NCBI GenBank assembly: GCA_900549235.1
Contig: URNT01000024.1
Span: 1 to 57,013 of the forward strand
Source of the DNA: an uncultured Clostridium sp.
Lineage (GTDB): Bacteria; Bacillota; Clostridia; Lachnospirales; Lachnospiraceae
Length of the DNA stretch: 57,013 nucleotides
Direction: 5' to 3'
Shown piece by piece: positions 25,257 to 33,440 of this stretch. The first letter of the stretch is position 1; every line of letters begins with the position of its first letter. Position numbers and translations under genes: made by a program. Below the pieces are notes generated by a model, which was given only the letters and a program-made list of their open reading frames with translations, did not search any database and was not told the origin of the DNA.

Positions 25257-26885
25257 TTATATCCTCCGATCCTGACTGTTTTTTCCTTCTCTGTATTCTT
25301 TCGCCGCCTTCACAAAGCCCCGAAACAGAGGATGAGCCCGGTTGGGGCGGGATTTAAACTCTGGATGGGCCTGGGTGGCTATGAAAAATGGATGGTCCTT
25401 CAGCTCGATCATTTCCACGATCCGCCCGTCCGGCGAAAGACCGGAAAGAACCATGCCGGAGGCCTCTAAAAGCTCCCTGTAAGTATTGTTCACCTCATAG
25501 CGGTGGCGGTGGCGCTCTGATACGGTCTCTGCCTGGTAAAGCTCCCTGGCCCTTGAACCCTCTGCCAGCACGCAGGGGTAGGCTCCCAGCCTGAGGGTTC
25601 CTCCCAGATCCTCCACGCCATTCTGCTCCGGCATCAGATCGATCACCGGATCCGGGGTATCCGGGTGAAGCTCTCTGCTTCCTGCTTCTTTTAAGCCGGC
25701 TGCGTTTCTGGCAAATTCCACCACCGCCAGCTGCATTCCAAGGCAGATTCCAAGGAAGGGGATCTTCTTCCTTCTGGCATAGCCTGCCGCCCGGATCTTT
25801 CCCTCGGTTCCCCTGCTTCCAAAGCCTCCGGGAATAAGGATCCCATCGACACCTGAAAGCTTCTCCTCCCAGTTCTCTCCTTCCAGCTCCTCCGAATCCA
25901 CCCACCGGAGATTGACGCTGACCCTTCCGGCGATCCCGCCATGCTTTAATGCCTCCGCAACGCTTAAGTAGGCGTCATGGAGCTGGACATATTTTCCCAC
26001 AATGGCGATTTCTGCTTCGGCGGAAGGATGCCTTAAGGCTTCCACCATATTCCGCCAGTCCTCCAGCTCCGGCTCCGGGCAGGGAAGCGCAAGACACTGG
26101 CACACAGCCTGGGCCAGCTGCTCCTGTTCCATGGCAAGAGGGGCCTCATAGAGATACTCCACATCCAGATTCTGAAGCACCCTGTCTGCGGGCACATTAC
26201 AGAACAGGGCGATTTTTTCTCTCAGTTCCATGGAAAGAGGATGCTCGGACCTGCATACCAGAAGATCGGGCCTCAGCCCCAGCCCCTGCAGTTCCTTTAC
26301 GCTGGCCTGGGTAGGCTTTGTTTTCAGCTCCCCGGAGGCCTTCAGATAAGGGACCAGAGTTACATGGATCAGAATGGCATTCTCCCTTCCCACCTCGTGC
26401 TGAAACTGACGGATGGCCTCTAAAAAGGGCTGGCTTTCAATATCCCCTGTGGTCCCTCCCACCTCTATAATAGCGATCCGGTCCTCCCCCGGCGTCCGTT
26501 CCCTGTAAAACCGGCTTTTGATCTCATTGGTAATATGAGGGATCACCTGGACCGTACCTCCGCCGTAATCCCCATGCCGTTCCTTCTGAAGGACCGTCCA
26601 GTAGATCTTTCCTGTAGTCACGTTAGAATTTTTATCCAGGCTTTCATCAATAAAGCGCTCATAATGTCCCAGATCCAGGTCTGTCTCTGTGCCGTCATCT
26701 GTAACAAACACCTCGCCATGCTGAATGGGGTTCATGGTTCCGGGATCCATATTAATATAGGGATCAAATTTCTGCATGGTTACCTGAAAGCCTCTGGCCT
26801 TTAAAAGCCGGCCCAGTGAAGCGGCTGTGATCCCCTTTCCAAGTCCGGAGACCACGCCTCCTGTGACAAATACATATTTTACCAT
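25257..26885 (-). CDS. pyrG: CTP synthase
   Basis: A 542-residue enzyme that makes CTP from UTP, ATP and glutamine. The synthetase domain begins MVKYVFVTGGVVSGLGKGI, and the class I amidotransferase domain has the catalytic cysteine in FLGICLGMQLAVVEFAR and a C-terminal His/Glu pair in ATQAHPEFKSRP. The start is placed at the ATG behind AGGAGGAACAG; an upstream extension would run into the structured leader. It is first gene of pyrG-gltB-gltD, unusual company that groups glutamine-consuming enzymes. Confidence 0.97.
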   Translation of the reverse strand: MVKYVFVTGGVVSGLGKGITAASLGRLLKARGFQVTMQKFDPYINMDPGTMNPIQHGEVFVTDDGTETDLDLGHYERFIDESLDKNSNVTTGKIYWTVLQKERHGDYGGGTVQVIPHITNEIKSRFYRERTPGEDRIAIIEVGGTTGDIESQPFLEAIRQFQHEVGRENAILIHVTLVPYLKASGELKTKPTQASVKELQGLGLRPDLLVCRSEHPLSMELREKIALFCNVPADRVLQNLDVEYLYEAPLAMEQEQLAQAVCQCLALPCPEPELEDWRNMVEALRHPSAEAEIAIVGKYVQLHDAYLSVAEALKHGGIAGRVSVNLRWVDSEELEGENWEEKLSGVDGILIPGGFGSRGTEGKIRAAGYARRKKIPFLGICLGMQLAVVEFARNAAGLKEAGSRELHPDTPDPVIDLMPEQNGVEDLGGTLRLGAYPCVLAEGSRARELYQAETVSERHRHRYEVNNTYRELLEASGMVLSGLSPDGRIVEMIELKDHPFFIATQAHPEFKSRPNRAHPLFRGFVKAAKEYREGKNSQDRRI

Positions 26886-26916
26886 TTTCTGTTCCTCCTG
26901 ATGAAAAGCAAACCTA

Positions 26917-27005
26917 CTTGCGCCCGGCAAGCAGGCGCGCTACCGCCCCATAAAAGTTCGGCGGGCGCAAGGGGCATCCCTGAACTTATGCCGCCTGACG
27001 GCGGC
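26917..27005 (-). ncRNA. Highly structured GC-rich pyrG leader, possible pseudoknot
   Basis: Between the leader terminator and pyrG, three helices are visible. Helix A pairs 26917-26926 with 26962-26971 (CTTGCGCCCG, 10 bp). Helix B pairs 26954-26959 with 26982-26987 (AAGTTC / GAACTT). Helix C is GCCGCC-TGAC-GGCGGC (26990-27005). A and B cross each other, giving an H-type pseudoknot topology. It does not fit a riboswitch class I can recognise. It may be a regulatory element or a structured repeat. Confidence 0.45.
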
Positions 27006-27019
27006 GGGGACTTTCAGCG

Positions 27020-27060
27020 AAAAAAAGCGTCAGAATCTCCATTTAAGAAAATTCTGACGC
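27020..27060 (-). terminator. Leader terminator (attenuator) of pyrG-gltBD
   Basis: Perfect 10-bp stem GCGTCAGAAT / ATTCTGACGC followed on the minus strand by seven T. It lies between the promoter and pyrG. A competing hairpin TGACG-AAGG-CGTCA (27055-27068) uses the 5' arm of the terminator, so read-through may be regulated. Confidence 0.75.
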
Positions 27061-27090
27061 CTTCGTCACTGCTTTTTAAATTTGCCACTT

Positions 27091-27119
27091 ACTATAAACG
27101 ATTTTTTTTCGTTTGTAAA
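27091..27119 (-). promoter_or_regulatory. Promoter of pyrG-gltB-gltD
   Basis: Read leftward: TTTACA, 17-base spacer, TATAGT, about 30 bases ahead of the leader terminator. The predicted start does not show the GGG run used for CTP-controlled reiterative transcription in Bacillus pyrG. Confidence 0.6.
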
Positions 27120-27157
27120 CCCCAAAATATAAAATTTCAAATTTTTCAAAAAGGGGA

Positions 27158-27187
27158 TTGACAATTTTGCTCTACCGGTTCTATACT
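27158..27187 (+). promoter_or_regulatory. Promoter of glnA-purF-asnB
   Basis: TTGACA, 18-base spacer, TATACT. It is the strongest-looking rightward promoter here, and transcription would start near 27193. Confidence 0.7.
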
Positions 27188-27198
27188 AAATGCCATCA

Positions 27199-27214
27199 AA
27201 AGCAAAGGCGCTTT
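27199..27214 (+). promoter_or_regulatory. ANTAR-like hexaloop hairpin overlapping the glnA leader terminator
   Basis: Stem AAAGC / GCTTT with the six-base loop AAAGGC. The loop has A at position 1 and G at position 4, the invariant bases of ANTAR-protein targets. Its 3' arm is part of the terminator stem, so the two structures exclude each other. A second hexaloop, expected in classical sites, is not evident between the predicted start and this hairpin. Confidence 0.4.
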
Positions 27215-27245
27215 GGATTCATTCCAAGGCGCTTTTTCTGTTTTT
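27205..27245 (+). terminator. Leader terminator (attenuator) of glnA
   Basis: Thirteen-pair stem (27205-27217 with 27223-27235, two G-U pairs, loop TTCAT) followed by TTTTTCTGTTTTT. It stands between the promoter and the glnA start at 27277, so expression requires read-through. Confidence 0.8.
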
Positions 27246-27276
27246 AAGGATCAAAACCAGGAAGGAGCACACGATT

Positions 27277-29376
27277 ATGAAAAAAGACATCCCCACCTTA
27301 TACGGAAGCATGGTATTCAACGACAAGGTTATGAGAAACAAGCTGCCAAAGGATGTGTACCGGGCCCTGAAACGTACCATTGAAAATGAAACCCACCTGG
27401 AGCTGGAGGTAGCCAATGCCGTGGCTGTGGCCATGAAGGAATGGGCTGTGGAAAATGGAGCCACCCATTTTACCCACTGGTTCCAGCCCATGACCGGCTT
27501 TACCGCTGAAAAGCACGACAGCTTCATCACTCCTGTGGGCGACGGCGAGGTGATCATGGACTTTTCCGGCAAGGAGCTGGTAAAGGGCGAGCCGGATGCC
27601 TCCAGCTTCCCCTCCGGCGGGCTTAGGGCTACCTTTGAGGCCAGAGGCTATACTGCATGGGATCCCACCTCTCCCGCCTTTATTAAGGACAGAACCCTGT
27701 ATATCCCCACTGCCTTCTGCTCCTACGGCGGAGAAGCCCTGGATAAGAAAACTCCCCTCCTGCGTTCCATGGAAACCCTCAGCAGGGAGGCTGTGAAGAT
27801 CCTTCATGTTCTTGGAAATACAGAGGTGACCCATGTTTCCACTACCATCGGGCCGGAGCAGGAATATTTCCTGGTTGATAAAGCCCTCTATGAAAAAAGA
27901 CGGGATCTTATCTTCTGCGGAAGAACCCTTATCGGAGCCCCGGCTCCCAGAGGCCAGGAAATGGAGGATCACTATTTCGGCTCCCTAAAACCCAGGATCG
28001 CCGCCTATATGCATGAGCTGGACGAGGAGCTCTGGAAGCTGGGCATTCCGGCCAAAACCAAGCACAATGAGGTGGCTCCCGCCCAGCACGAACTGGCCCC
28101 TGTCTTTTCCACCGCCAACGTGGCAGTGGATCACAACCAGCTCACCATGGAGATCATGAAAAAAACAGCAGAAAAACACGGTCTGGTGTGCCTGCTCCAT
28201 GAAAAACCCTTTGAAGGGATCAACGGAAGCGGCAAGCACAACAACTGGTCCATTTCCACCAACACCGGTGAAAATCTTCTGGATCCGGGAAAAACTCCTG
28301 CCCAGAACATCCAGTTTCTGGTATTTCTCATGGCTGTGATCAAGGCTGTAGACGAATATGCAGACCTGATGCGGGTATCGGCTGCGGCTGCCGGCAATGA
28401 CCACCGTCTGGGCGGAAATGAAGCTCCCCCTGCTATTGTCTCCATCTTCCTGGGCGACGAGCTGACGGCTGTATTAAAATCCATCGAGGAGGATACCTAC
28501 TTTGGTAAACAGGAGCAGGTACAGATGGAAACCGGAGCCCGGGTGCTTCCTCATTTTATGAAGGACAACACAGACCGGAACCGCACCTCTCCCTTTGCCT
28601 TTACAGGCAACAAATTTGAGTTCCGTATGCTGGGCTCCTCCGCCTCTGTGGCAACCCCCAACATTATCCTGAATACTGCTGTAGCAGAGGCCCTGTCCCA
28701 GTTCTGCAGAGAGCTTGATGGCACCCCTCAGGAGAAAATGGAGCACGCCGTCCACGAGCTGATCAAGCGGGCTATCCGCAAGCACAAAAAGGTGATCTTT
28801 AACGGCAACGGCTACACCGAGGAATGGGTAAAAGAGGCCGAGCGCCGGGGCCTTTACAACCTGGTATCCACCCCGGACTGCCTGCCCCGCTTTATCGCTG
28901 AGGAAAATATACAGCTCTTTGAAACCCATCATATTTTTACCAGACAGGAAATCTTCTCACGGTATGAGATTCTTTTGGAAAATTATGTAAAAACTATCCG
29001 TATTGAGGCCAGAACTCTGAAGGAAATGCTGGTAAAGGACTTTCTCCCTGCCCTGTCCGCCTATGCCTCCTCGGCAGCCGGAGATGCCATGTCCATGAAG
29101 GCCCTTGTGCCCTCCCTGGAAATGGAATCCGCAAAGGCTCTGGTTTCCTCTCTGGGAAATGCCTCCGAAGAAATTTCCAAAGGCCTTCAGGCCCTGGATG
29201 GGGAGCTTCAGGCCCTGGAGCAGTTCTCCTCCATGCAGGAGGCTGCAGATTACTGCCATAAAACCATCCTTGCCACCATGGATCAGCTGCGCGGATACGC
29301 AGACCAGGCCGAGGAAAAAATCCCCGATGAGCTGCTGCCCTATCCTACTTACGATAAGCTTCTGTTTTCCATTTAA
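27277..29376 (+). CDS. glnN: Glutamine synthetase type III
   Basis: A 699-residue GSIII that ligates ammonia to glutamate with ATP. Characteristic blocks are FTHWFQPMTGFTAEKHDSF, the metal-binding GPEQEYFLVD, KHNEVAPAQHELAPVFS, and INGSGKHNNWSISTNTGENL. The length is normal for GSIII, which is much longer than type I. The ATG at 27277 has AGGAAGGAG upstream; the frame upstream of it lies in the leader terminator. It forms the rightward operon with purF and asnB. Regulation by leader antitermination is likely. Confidence 0.97.
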   Translation: MKKDIPTLYGSMVFNDKVMRNKLPKDVYRALKRTIENETHLELEVANAVAVAMKEWAVENGATHFTHWFQPMTGFTAEKHDSFITPVGDGEVIMDFSGKELVKGEPDASSFPSGGLRATFEARGYTAWDPTSPAFIKDRTLYIPTAFCSYGGEALDKKTPLLRSMETLSREAVKILHVLGNTEVTHVSTTIGPEQEYFLVDKALYEKRRDLIFCGRTLIGAPAPRGQEMEDHYFGSLKPRIAAYMHELDEELWKLGIPAKTKHNEVAPAQHELAPVFSTANVAVDHNQLTMEIMKKTAEKHGLVCLLHEKPFEGINGSGKHNNWSISTNTGENLLDPGKTPAQNIQFLVFLMAVIKAVDEYADLMRVSAAAAGNDHRLGGNEAPPAIVSIFLGDELTAVLKSIEEDTYFGKQEQVQMETGARVLPHFMKDNTDRNRTSPFAFTGNKFEFRMLGSSASVATPNIILNTAVAEALSQFCRELDGTPQEKMEHAVHELIKRAIRKHKKVIFNGNGYTEEWVKEAERRGLYNLVSTPDCLPRFIAEENIQLFETHHIFTRQEIFSRYEILLENYVKTIRIEARTLKEMLVKDFLPALSAYASSAAGDAMSMKALVPSLEMESAKALVSSLGNASEEISKGLQALDGELQALEQFSSMQEAADYCHKTILATMDQLRGYADQAEEKIPDELLPYPTYDKLLFSI

Positions 29377-29402
29377 TTTGAAACAAAGGAGTCAGATGTC
29401 TC

Positions 29403-30791
29403 ATGGAACATGTTCAATCGGATAAAATAAAAGAGGCCTGCGGCGTATTCGGCGTGTATGACTTGGATGGAGGGCCTGTGGCTTCCTCCATCTGCCAGGG
29501 CCTGAGCGCCCTTCAGCACCGGGGACAGGAATCCTGCGGCATCGCAGTCAGCGATACCGCAGGGCCCAAGGGCAATATGGACTGCCATAAGGGAATGGGC
29601 CTGGTTGGCGAGGTATTTAAGGATATAGAACTCCACCAGCTTCCTGGAAACCTGGGAATCGGCCATGTGCGCTATTCCACCACCGGGGCCTCCTCCCTGC
29701 AGAATGCCCAGCCCCTGGTTATGAACTATATAAAAGGAACCCTGGCGCTGGCCCACAACGGAAATCTGGTGAATACAGAGAAACTGCGCCAGGTTTTAGA
29801 GCAGGCCGGAGCCCTGTTTCACACTGATACGGATTCTGAAATCATCGCCTACTGCATTGCCAGGGAACGGGTCCACACAAAGACGGTGGAGGAGGCGGTG
29901 CTGAACACAGCCCGGATCATACGGGGCGCCTACGCCCTGGTGATCGCCAGTCCCAGAAAGCTCATTGCTCTCAGAGATCCTCTGGGCTTAAAGCCATTAT
30001 GTCTTGGCAGGCGGGGAAATGCCTATGTAATCGCCTCCGAGGACTGCGCCCTCCGCAGTGTGGGAGCCTCTTTTCTCCGGGATGTCCGTCCCGGTGAACT
30101 GATCACCATCACCGAGGAGGGAATTTTTTCTGACACCTCCCTGTGCCAGGAAAAAGAGGCCCACTGTATATTTGAATATATTTATTTTGCAAGGCTGGAC
30201 AGCACCCTGGATCAGGTCAATATCTACGATGCCCGCATCCGGGCAGGCGCTGCCCTGGCAGCCTCCTATCCGGCAGAAGCGGATCTGGTCTGCGGCGTGC
30301 CGGATTCCGGTATTCCGGCCGCCAAGGGCTACTCTGAGGCCTCAGGGATCCCCTTTGGCTTCGCCTTTTACAAAAACAGCTATGTGGGCCGGACCTTTAT
30401 AAAGCCCACCCAGAAGGAGCGTGAAAGCAGCGTGCGGTTAAAATTAAGCGTGCTGGAGTCTGTAGTGCGGGGAAAACGGCTGGTTCTGGTGGATGACTCC
30501 ATTGTCCGGGGCACCACCATCGCCAACCTGATCCATATGCTGAGGGAGGCCGGAGCTAAAAGCGTCCATGTCCGCATCAGCTCTCCGCCCTTCCTCTACC
30601 CCTGCTATTTTGGCACAGACATTCCTTCCAACCGTCAGCTCATCGCCTCTGACCACACGCCGGAGGATATATGCGCCATGATCGGCGCCGACTCCCTGGG
30701 CTATATGAAGCTTGAGGATCTGCCATCCATGGTGGGAGAGCTTCCTTTATGCAGGGCCTGCTTTGACGGCCATTATCCCATGGAAATTTAA
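29403..30791 (+). CDS. purF: Amidophosphoribosyltransferase
   Basis: A 462-residue enzyme for the first step of purine synthesis, making phosphoribosylamine from PRPP and glutamine. The class II glutaminase nucleophile is Cys13 after a short propeptide (KIKEACGVFGVY). The PRPP loop is VLVDDSIVRGTT, and the cysteines that bind the 4Fe-4S cluster in Bacillus-type PurF are visible (CIFEYIYF, YPCYFGTD and CRAC near the end). It follows glnN by 26 bases. It is away from other purine genes, so a second purF may exist in the genome. Confidence 0.95.
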   Translation: MEHVQSDKIKEACGVFGVYDLDGGPVASSICQGLSALQHRGQESCGIAVSDTAGPKGNMDCHKGMGLVGEVFKDIELHQLPGNLGIGHVRYSTTGASSLQNAQPLVMNYIKGTLALAHNGNLVNTEKLRQVLEQAGALFHTDTDSEIIAYCIARERVHTKTVEEAVLNTARIIRGAYALVIASPRKLIALRDPLGLKPLCLGRRGNAYVIASEDCALRSVGASFLRDVRPGELITITEEGIFSDTSLCQEKEAHCIFEYIYFARLDSTLDQVNIYDARIRAGAALAASYPAEADLVCGVPDSGIPAAKGYSEASGIPFGFAFYKNSYVGRTFIKPTQKERESSVRLKLSVLESVVRGKRLVLVDDSIVRGTTIANLIHMLREAGAKSVHVRISSPPFLYPCYFGTDIPSNRQLIASDHTPEDICAMIGADSLGYMKLEDLPSMVGELPLCRACFDGHYPMEI

Positions 30792-30813
30792 TCACAGAAA
30801 GAAGGATTTGCTT

Positions 30814-32397
30814 ATGTGTACCATTATGTGCTACTGCTCTGCCAGGGCAGATCATGACCGGTTTCTTTCCGGTTTTTCCCAGACTATTTCCAGAGGCCCC
30901 GACGCCTCCAGAATCATTAATACAGGAAATGGGCTGATGGGCTTTCAGCGGCTTGCTATCATGGGCCTTACAGAGGAAGGGATGCAGCCATTTTCCCTTC
31001 ACGGAAACCACCTGGTATGCAACGGGGAAATCTACGGCTTCCGCCCGGTAAAGGAGGAGCTGATCCAAAAGGGCTATACCTTTTCCAGCGGCAGTGACTG
31101 CGAAATCCTTCTCCCCCTCTACGAGGAATATGGTCTGAAAATGTTTTCCATGCTGGACGCGGAATTTGCCCTGGTGCTCTATGACGCCTCCTCAAAGACC
31201 TACATAGCCGCCAGAGACCCCATCGGCATCCGCCCTCTGTTCTACGGCTATGACCAGGAGGATGCCATCCTCTTTGCCAGCGAGGCAAAGAACCTGGTGG
31301 GACTGGTGAAGGAGATTTCCCCCTTCCCGCCCGGCCATTATTATAAGGATGGAAGATTTGTCTGCTACCGGGATATTACAGAGGTAAAGGAGATCCATAA
31401 CGAGGATCTGGATACCATCTGCCAGGAAATCCGGAAGAAGCTGACAGAAGGAGTCAGAAAGAGGCTGGATTCTGACGCCCCCATGGGCTTTTTATTAAGC
31501 GGCGGCCTGGATTCCTCTCTGGTCTGCGCCATCGCCGCAGATTTCCTGAAAAAGCCCATCCGCACCTTTGCCATCGGCATGGAAACAGACGCCATCGACT
31601 TAAAATACGCCAGGGAGGCGGCAGAATACATCGGAAGCCGGCACACCGAGGTTCTGATCACCAGAGACCAGGTCATCGAAGCCCTTCCCACTGTTATCAA
31701 GACTCTGGGAACCTATGACATCACCACCATCCGGGCTTCTATGGGAATGTATCTGGTCTGCAAGGCCATCCGGGAAACCACAGACATCCGCGTTCTGCTG
31801 ACCGGGGAGATCTCCGATGAGCTGTTCGGATATAAATACACCGACTTTGCCCCGTCGCCGGAGGAATTTCAGAAAGAAGCGGTAAAAAGGATCCGGGAGC
31901 TGTATATGTATGATGTTCTGAGAGCGGACCGCTGCATCAGTGTCCACTCCATGGAAGCGAGGGTTCCCTTCGGCGACCTGGATTTCGCGGCCTACGTTAT
32001 GGCCATCAACCCGGCAAAGAAAATGAACGTCTACGGCAAAGGAAAATATCTCCTCCGCCGGGCCTTTGAGCAGGACGGCCTGCTCCCCCGCTCTATCCTT
32101 ATGAGGGAAAAAGCCGCCTTCTCCGACGCAGTAGGCCACTCCCTGGTTGATGACCTGAAGGCCTACGCCGAAACCCTTTATACAGACAAAGAATTTGCGG
32201 AAAAATCAAAGCAGTACACCTACGCTGCTCCATTTACCAAGGAGTCCCTTCTCTACCGGGAGCTGTTTGAGTCCTTCTACCCCGACCAGGCCCATATGAT
32301 CAGGGGATTCTGGATGCCGAATAAGAACTGGGAGGGGTGTGATGTGAGGGATCCCTCTGCGAGAGTTTTGGCGAATTATGGGGATAGTGGGAAATGA
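30814..32397 (+). CDS. asnB: Asparagine synthetase (glutamine-hydrolysing)
   Basis: A 527-residue enzyme with N-terminal glutaminase nucleophile Cys2 (MCTIMCYC) and C-terminal ATP pyrophosphatase loop LLSGGLDSSLVCA. It makes asparagine from aspartate, ATP and glutamine. The start at 30814 is fixed by the required Cys2 and by AGAAAGAAGG upstream. It is third in the glnN-purF-asnB transcript, which ends at the terminator right behind it. Confidence 0.96.
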   Translation: MCTIMCYCSARADHDRFLSGFSQTISRGPDASRIINTGNGLMGFQRLAIMGLTEEGMQPFSLHGNHLVCNGEIYGFRPVKEELIQKGYTFSSGSDCEILLPLYEEYGLKMFSMLDAEFALVLYDASSKTYIAARDPIGIRPLFYGYDQEDAILFASEAKNLVGLVKEISPFPPGHYYKDGRFVCYRDITEVKEIHNEDLDTICQEIRKKLTEGVRKRLDSDAPMGFLLSGGLDSSLVCAIAADFLKKPIRTFAIGMETDAIDLKYAREAAEYIGSRHTEVLITRDQVIEALPTVIKTLGTYDITTIRASMGMYLVCKAIRETTDIRVLLTGEISDELFGYKYTDFAPSPEEFQKEAVKRIRELYMYDVLRADRCISVHSMEARVPFGDLDFAAYVMAINPAKKMNVYGKGKYLLRRAFEQDGLLPRSILMREKAAFSDAVGHSLVDDLKAYAETLYTDKEFAEKSKQYTYAAPFTKESLLYRELFESFYPDQAHMIRGFWMPNKNWEGCDVRDPSARVLANYGDSGK

Positions 32398-32410
32398 TAT
32401 ATCCTTCACT

Positions 32411-32451
32411 CCGGACAGGATTGGTTTGATACTGTCCGGTTATTTTTGTTT
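32411..32451 (+). terminator. Terminator of glnN-purF-asnB operon
   Basis: Stem CCGGACAG (32411-32418) / CTGTCCGG (32432-32439) followed by TTATTTTTGTTT, 14 bases after the asnB stop. Confidence 0.85.
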
Positions 32452-32661
32452 AACTGATACAGCCGGAGGATTGGTTCTGCTATTTTCTAATAAATACGAT
32501 TTGAATTTATTATGTTATTCCCCTGGCCAGCAACAGCTTTTATCATTCATCCGAAACAGATAAGGAGAAAAATCAATATGATGCAGTTAGAGCGTGTTTG
32601 AAAAAGAGAAAATTGAATATGGAAATCAGGAAAGTTTCCACACTTTCCTTTATTTATGGCA

Positions 32662-32714
32662 CAAAAAAACAGGCCCAGCAAAGAGCCCACATTCCAAGCT
32701 CCTTCCTGCGCCTG
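32662..32714 (-). terminator. Terminator of the small membrane peptide gene
   Basis: Seventeen-pair stem with two mismatches (32670-32686 with 32698-32714) followed on the minus strand by seven T. It lies 34 bases after the stop codon of the miniprotein. Confidence 0.8.
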
Positions 32715-32747
32715 CTGTCCTCATCCGTTCTGTATTCTCTCCCGGAT

Positions 32748-32831
32748 TTAGTTGTTATAGTGATCCCGGATAACAGTATACATATCCAGTATAAATACTC
32801 CAAATGCCAGTGCTGTTGCGATAATACCCAT
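32748..32831 (-). CDS. Small single-helix membrane peptide, 27 residues
   Basis: The peptide reads MGIIATALAFGVFILDMYTV followed by a charged tail IRDHYNN. It has one hydrophobic helix (about residues 2-14) and a polar C-terminus, like many small membrane proteins and holin-like toxins. The ribosome binding site GGAAAGGAAG precedes the ATG. It is a free-standing gene with a consensus promoter (32875-32903) and a strong terminator, pointing against asnB and in a region otherwise empty. I do not recognise a family. Being too short for normal gene callers, it may be unannotated. Confidence 0.65.
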   Translation of the reverse strand: MGIIATALAFGVFILDMYTVIRDHYNN

Positions 32832-32874
32832 GTCGTTTCTTCCTTTCCTGCATTGCTTCATCTTGATGGTATTC

Positions 32875-32903
32875 ATTATAATATGCAGGCCCTTTTTATA
32901 CAA
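32875..32903 (-). promoter_or_regulatory. Promoter of the small membrane peptide gene
   Basis: Read leftward: TTGTAT, 17-base spacer, perfect TATAAT, giving a leader of about 35-40 bases before the ATG at 32831. Confidence 0.7.
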
Positions 32904-32956
32904 TCCGCAGGATACCTAATCTTTTTTCCCTGACCCGGCTCTTATTATCTAATATA

Positions 32957-32990
32957 TACAAAAAATTTTTGATGCCTAAAAATTTTTGTA
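32957..32990. repeat. AT-rich inverted repeat
   Basis: TACAAAAA-ATTTTT at 32957-32970 pairs with AAAAATTTTTGTA at 32978-32990 around a seven-base loop. It lies between the divergent promoters of the small peptide and the DUF2325 gene. Function unknown. Confidence 0.5.
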
Positions 32991-33058
32991 TTTTTATTAA
33001 CAACATCTTAACACAGGCTTAGCGATAAAATTTCTCACCGCTTTTTCCCTCTATGGTC

Positions 33059-33114
33059 TGGACATTTGATCTGTCTTCCTGTATGATGTTGTTACAAAGT
33101 TAGTTGTTACTAAC
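33059..33114 (+). promoter_or_regulatory. Promoter and repeat region of the DUF2325 gene
   Basis: TGGACA (33059-33064), 17-base spacer, TATGAT (33082-33087). Immediately after follow two GTTGTTAC direct repeats 15 bases apart (33088 and 33103), the second inside a perfect GTTAGT-TGTT-ACTAAC inverted repeat (33099-33114). The position at the transcription start fits a repressor operator. Confidence 0.5.
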
Positions 33115-33156
33115 CTTTTTTCAGACCACCCTTCACAGTTAAAGGAGAGATCATAT

Positions 33157-33438
33157 ATGAGCGTTGTTATTATAGGAGGCCACGACCGCATGGTCAGCCA
33201 GTATAAGAAGATATGCAAGGATTACAAGTGCAAGGCAAAGGTATTTACCCAGATGTGCGCCAGTCTGGATAAGCAGATCGGCCGCCCGGATCTTCTGGTT
33301 CTCTTTACCAATACCGTTTCCCACAAGATGATTAAATGCGCCCTGGATGAGGTTGATGACAGGGCTACGGAAATCGTCCGCTGTCATACAAGCAGCGGCT
33401 CTGCCCTGACGGAAATCCTGGCATGCCGCTGTCAATAA
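33157..33438 (+). CDS. DUF2325 family protein
   Basis: A 93-residue protein starting MSVVIIGGHDRMVSQYKKIC, with a Rossmann-like glycine loop and the family's CHTSSGSALTEIL end. The family is uncharacterised; the fold suggests nucleotide or small-ligand binding. AAAGGAGAG precedes the start. It is convergent with the cysteine desulfurase, their stops separated by two bases, at the end of the selenium operon. A functional tie to selenium is a guess from position. Confidence 0.85.
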   Translation: MSVVIIGGHDRMVSQYKKICKDYKCKAKVFTQMCASLDKQIGRPDLLVLFTNTVSHKMIKCALDEVDDRATEIVRCHTSSGSALTEILACRCQ

Positions 33439-33440
33439 AT

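Noticed and set aside
27120..27276. Glutamine riboswitch or T-box ahead of glutamine synthetase
   Set aside because: Only about 85 bases are transcribed before the start, with no T-box consensus and no known glutamine aptamer core; a simple terminator with hexaloop explains it better.
32578..32601. Eight-codon mini-ORF (MMQLERV, stop) after TAAGGAG
   Set aside because: It lies behind the asnB terminator with no clear promoter and no gene to regulate; probably chance or a decayed start.
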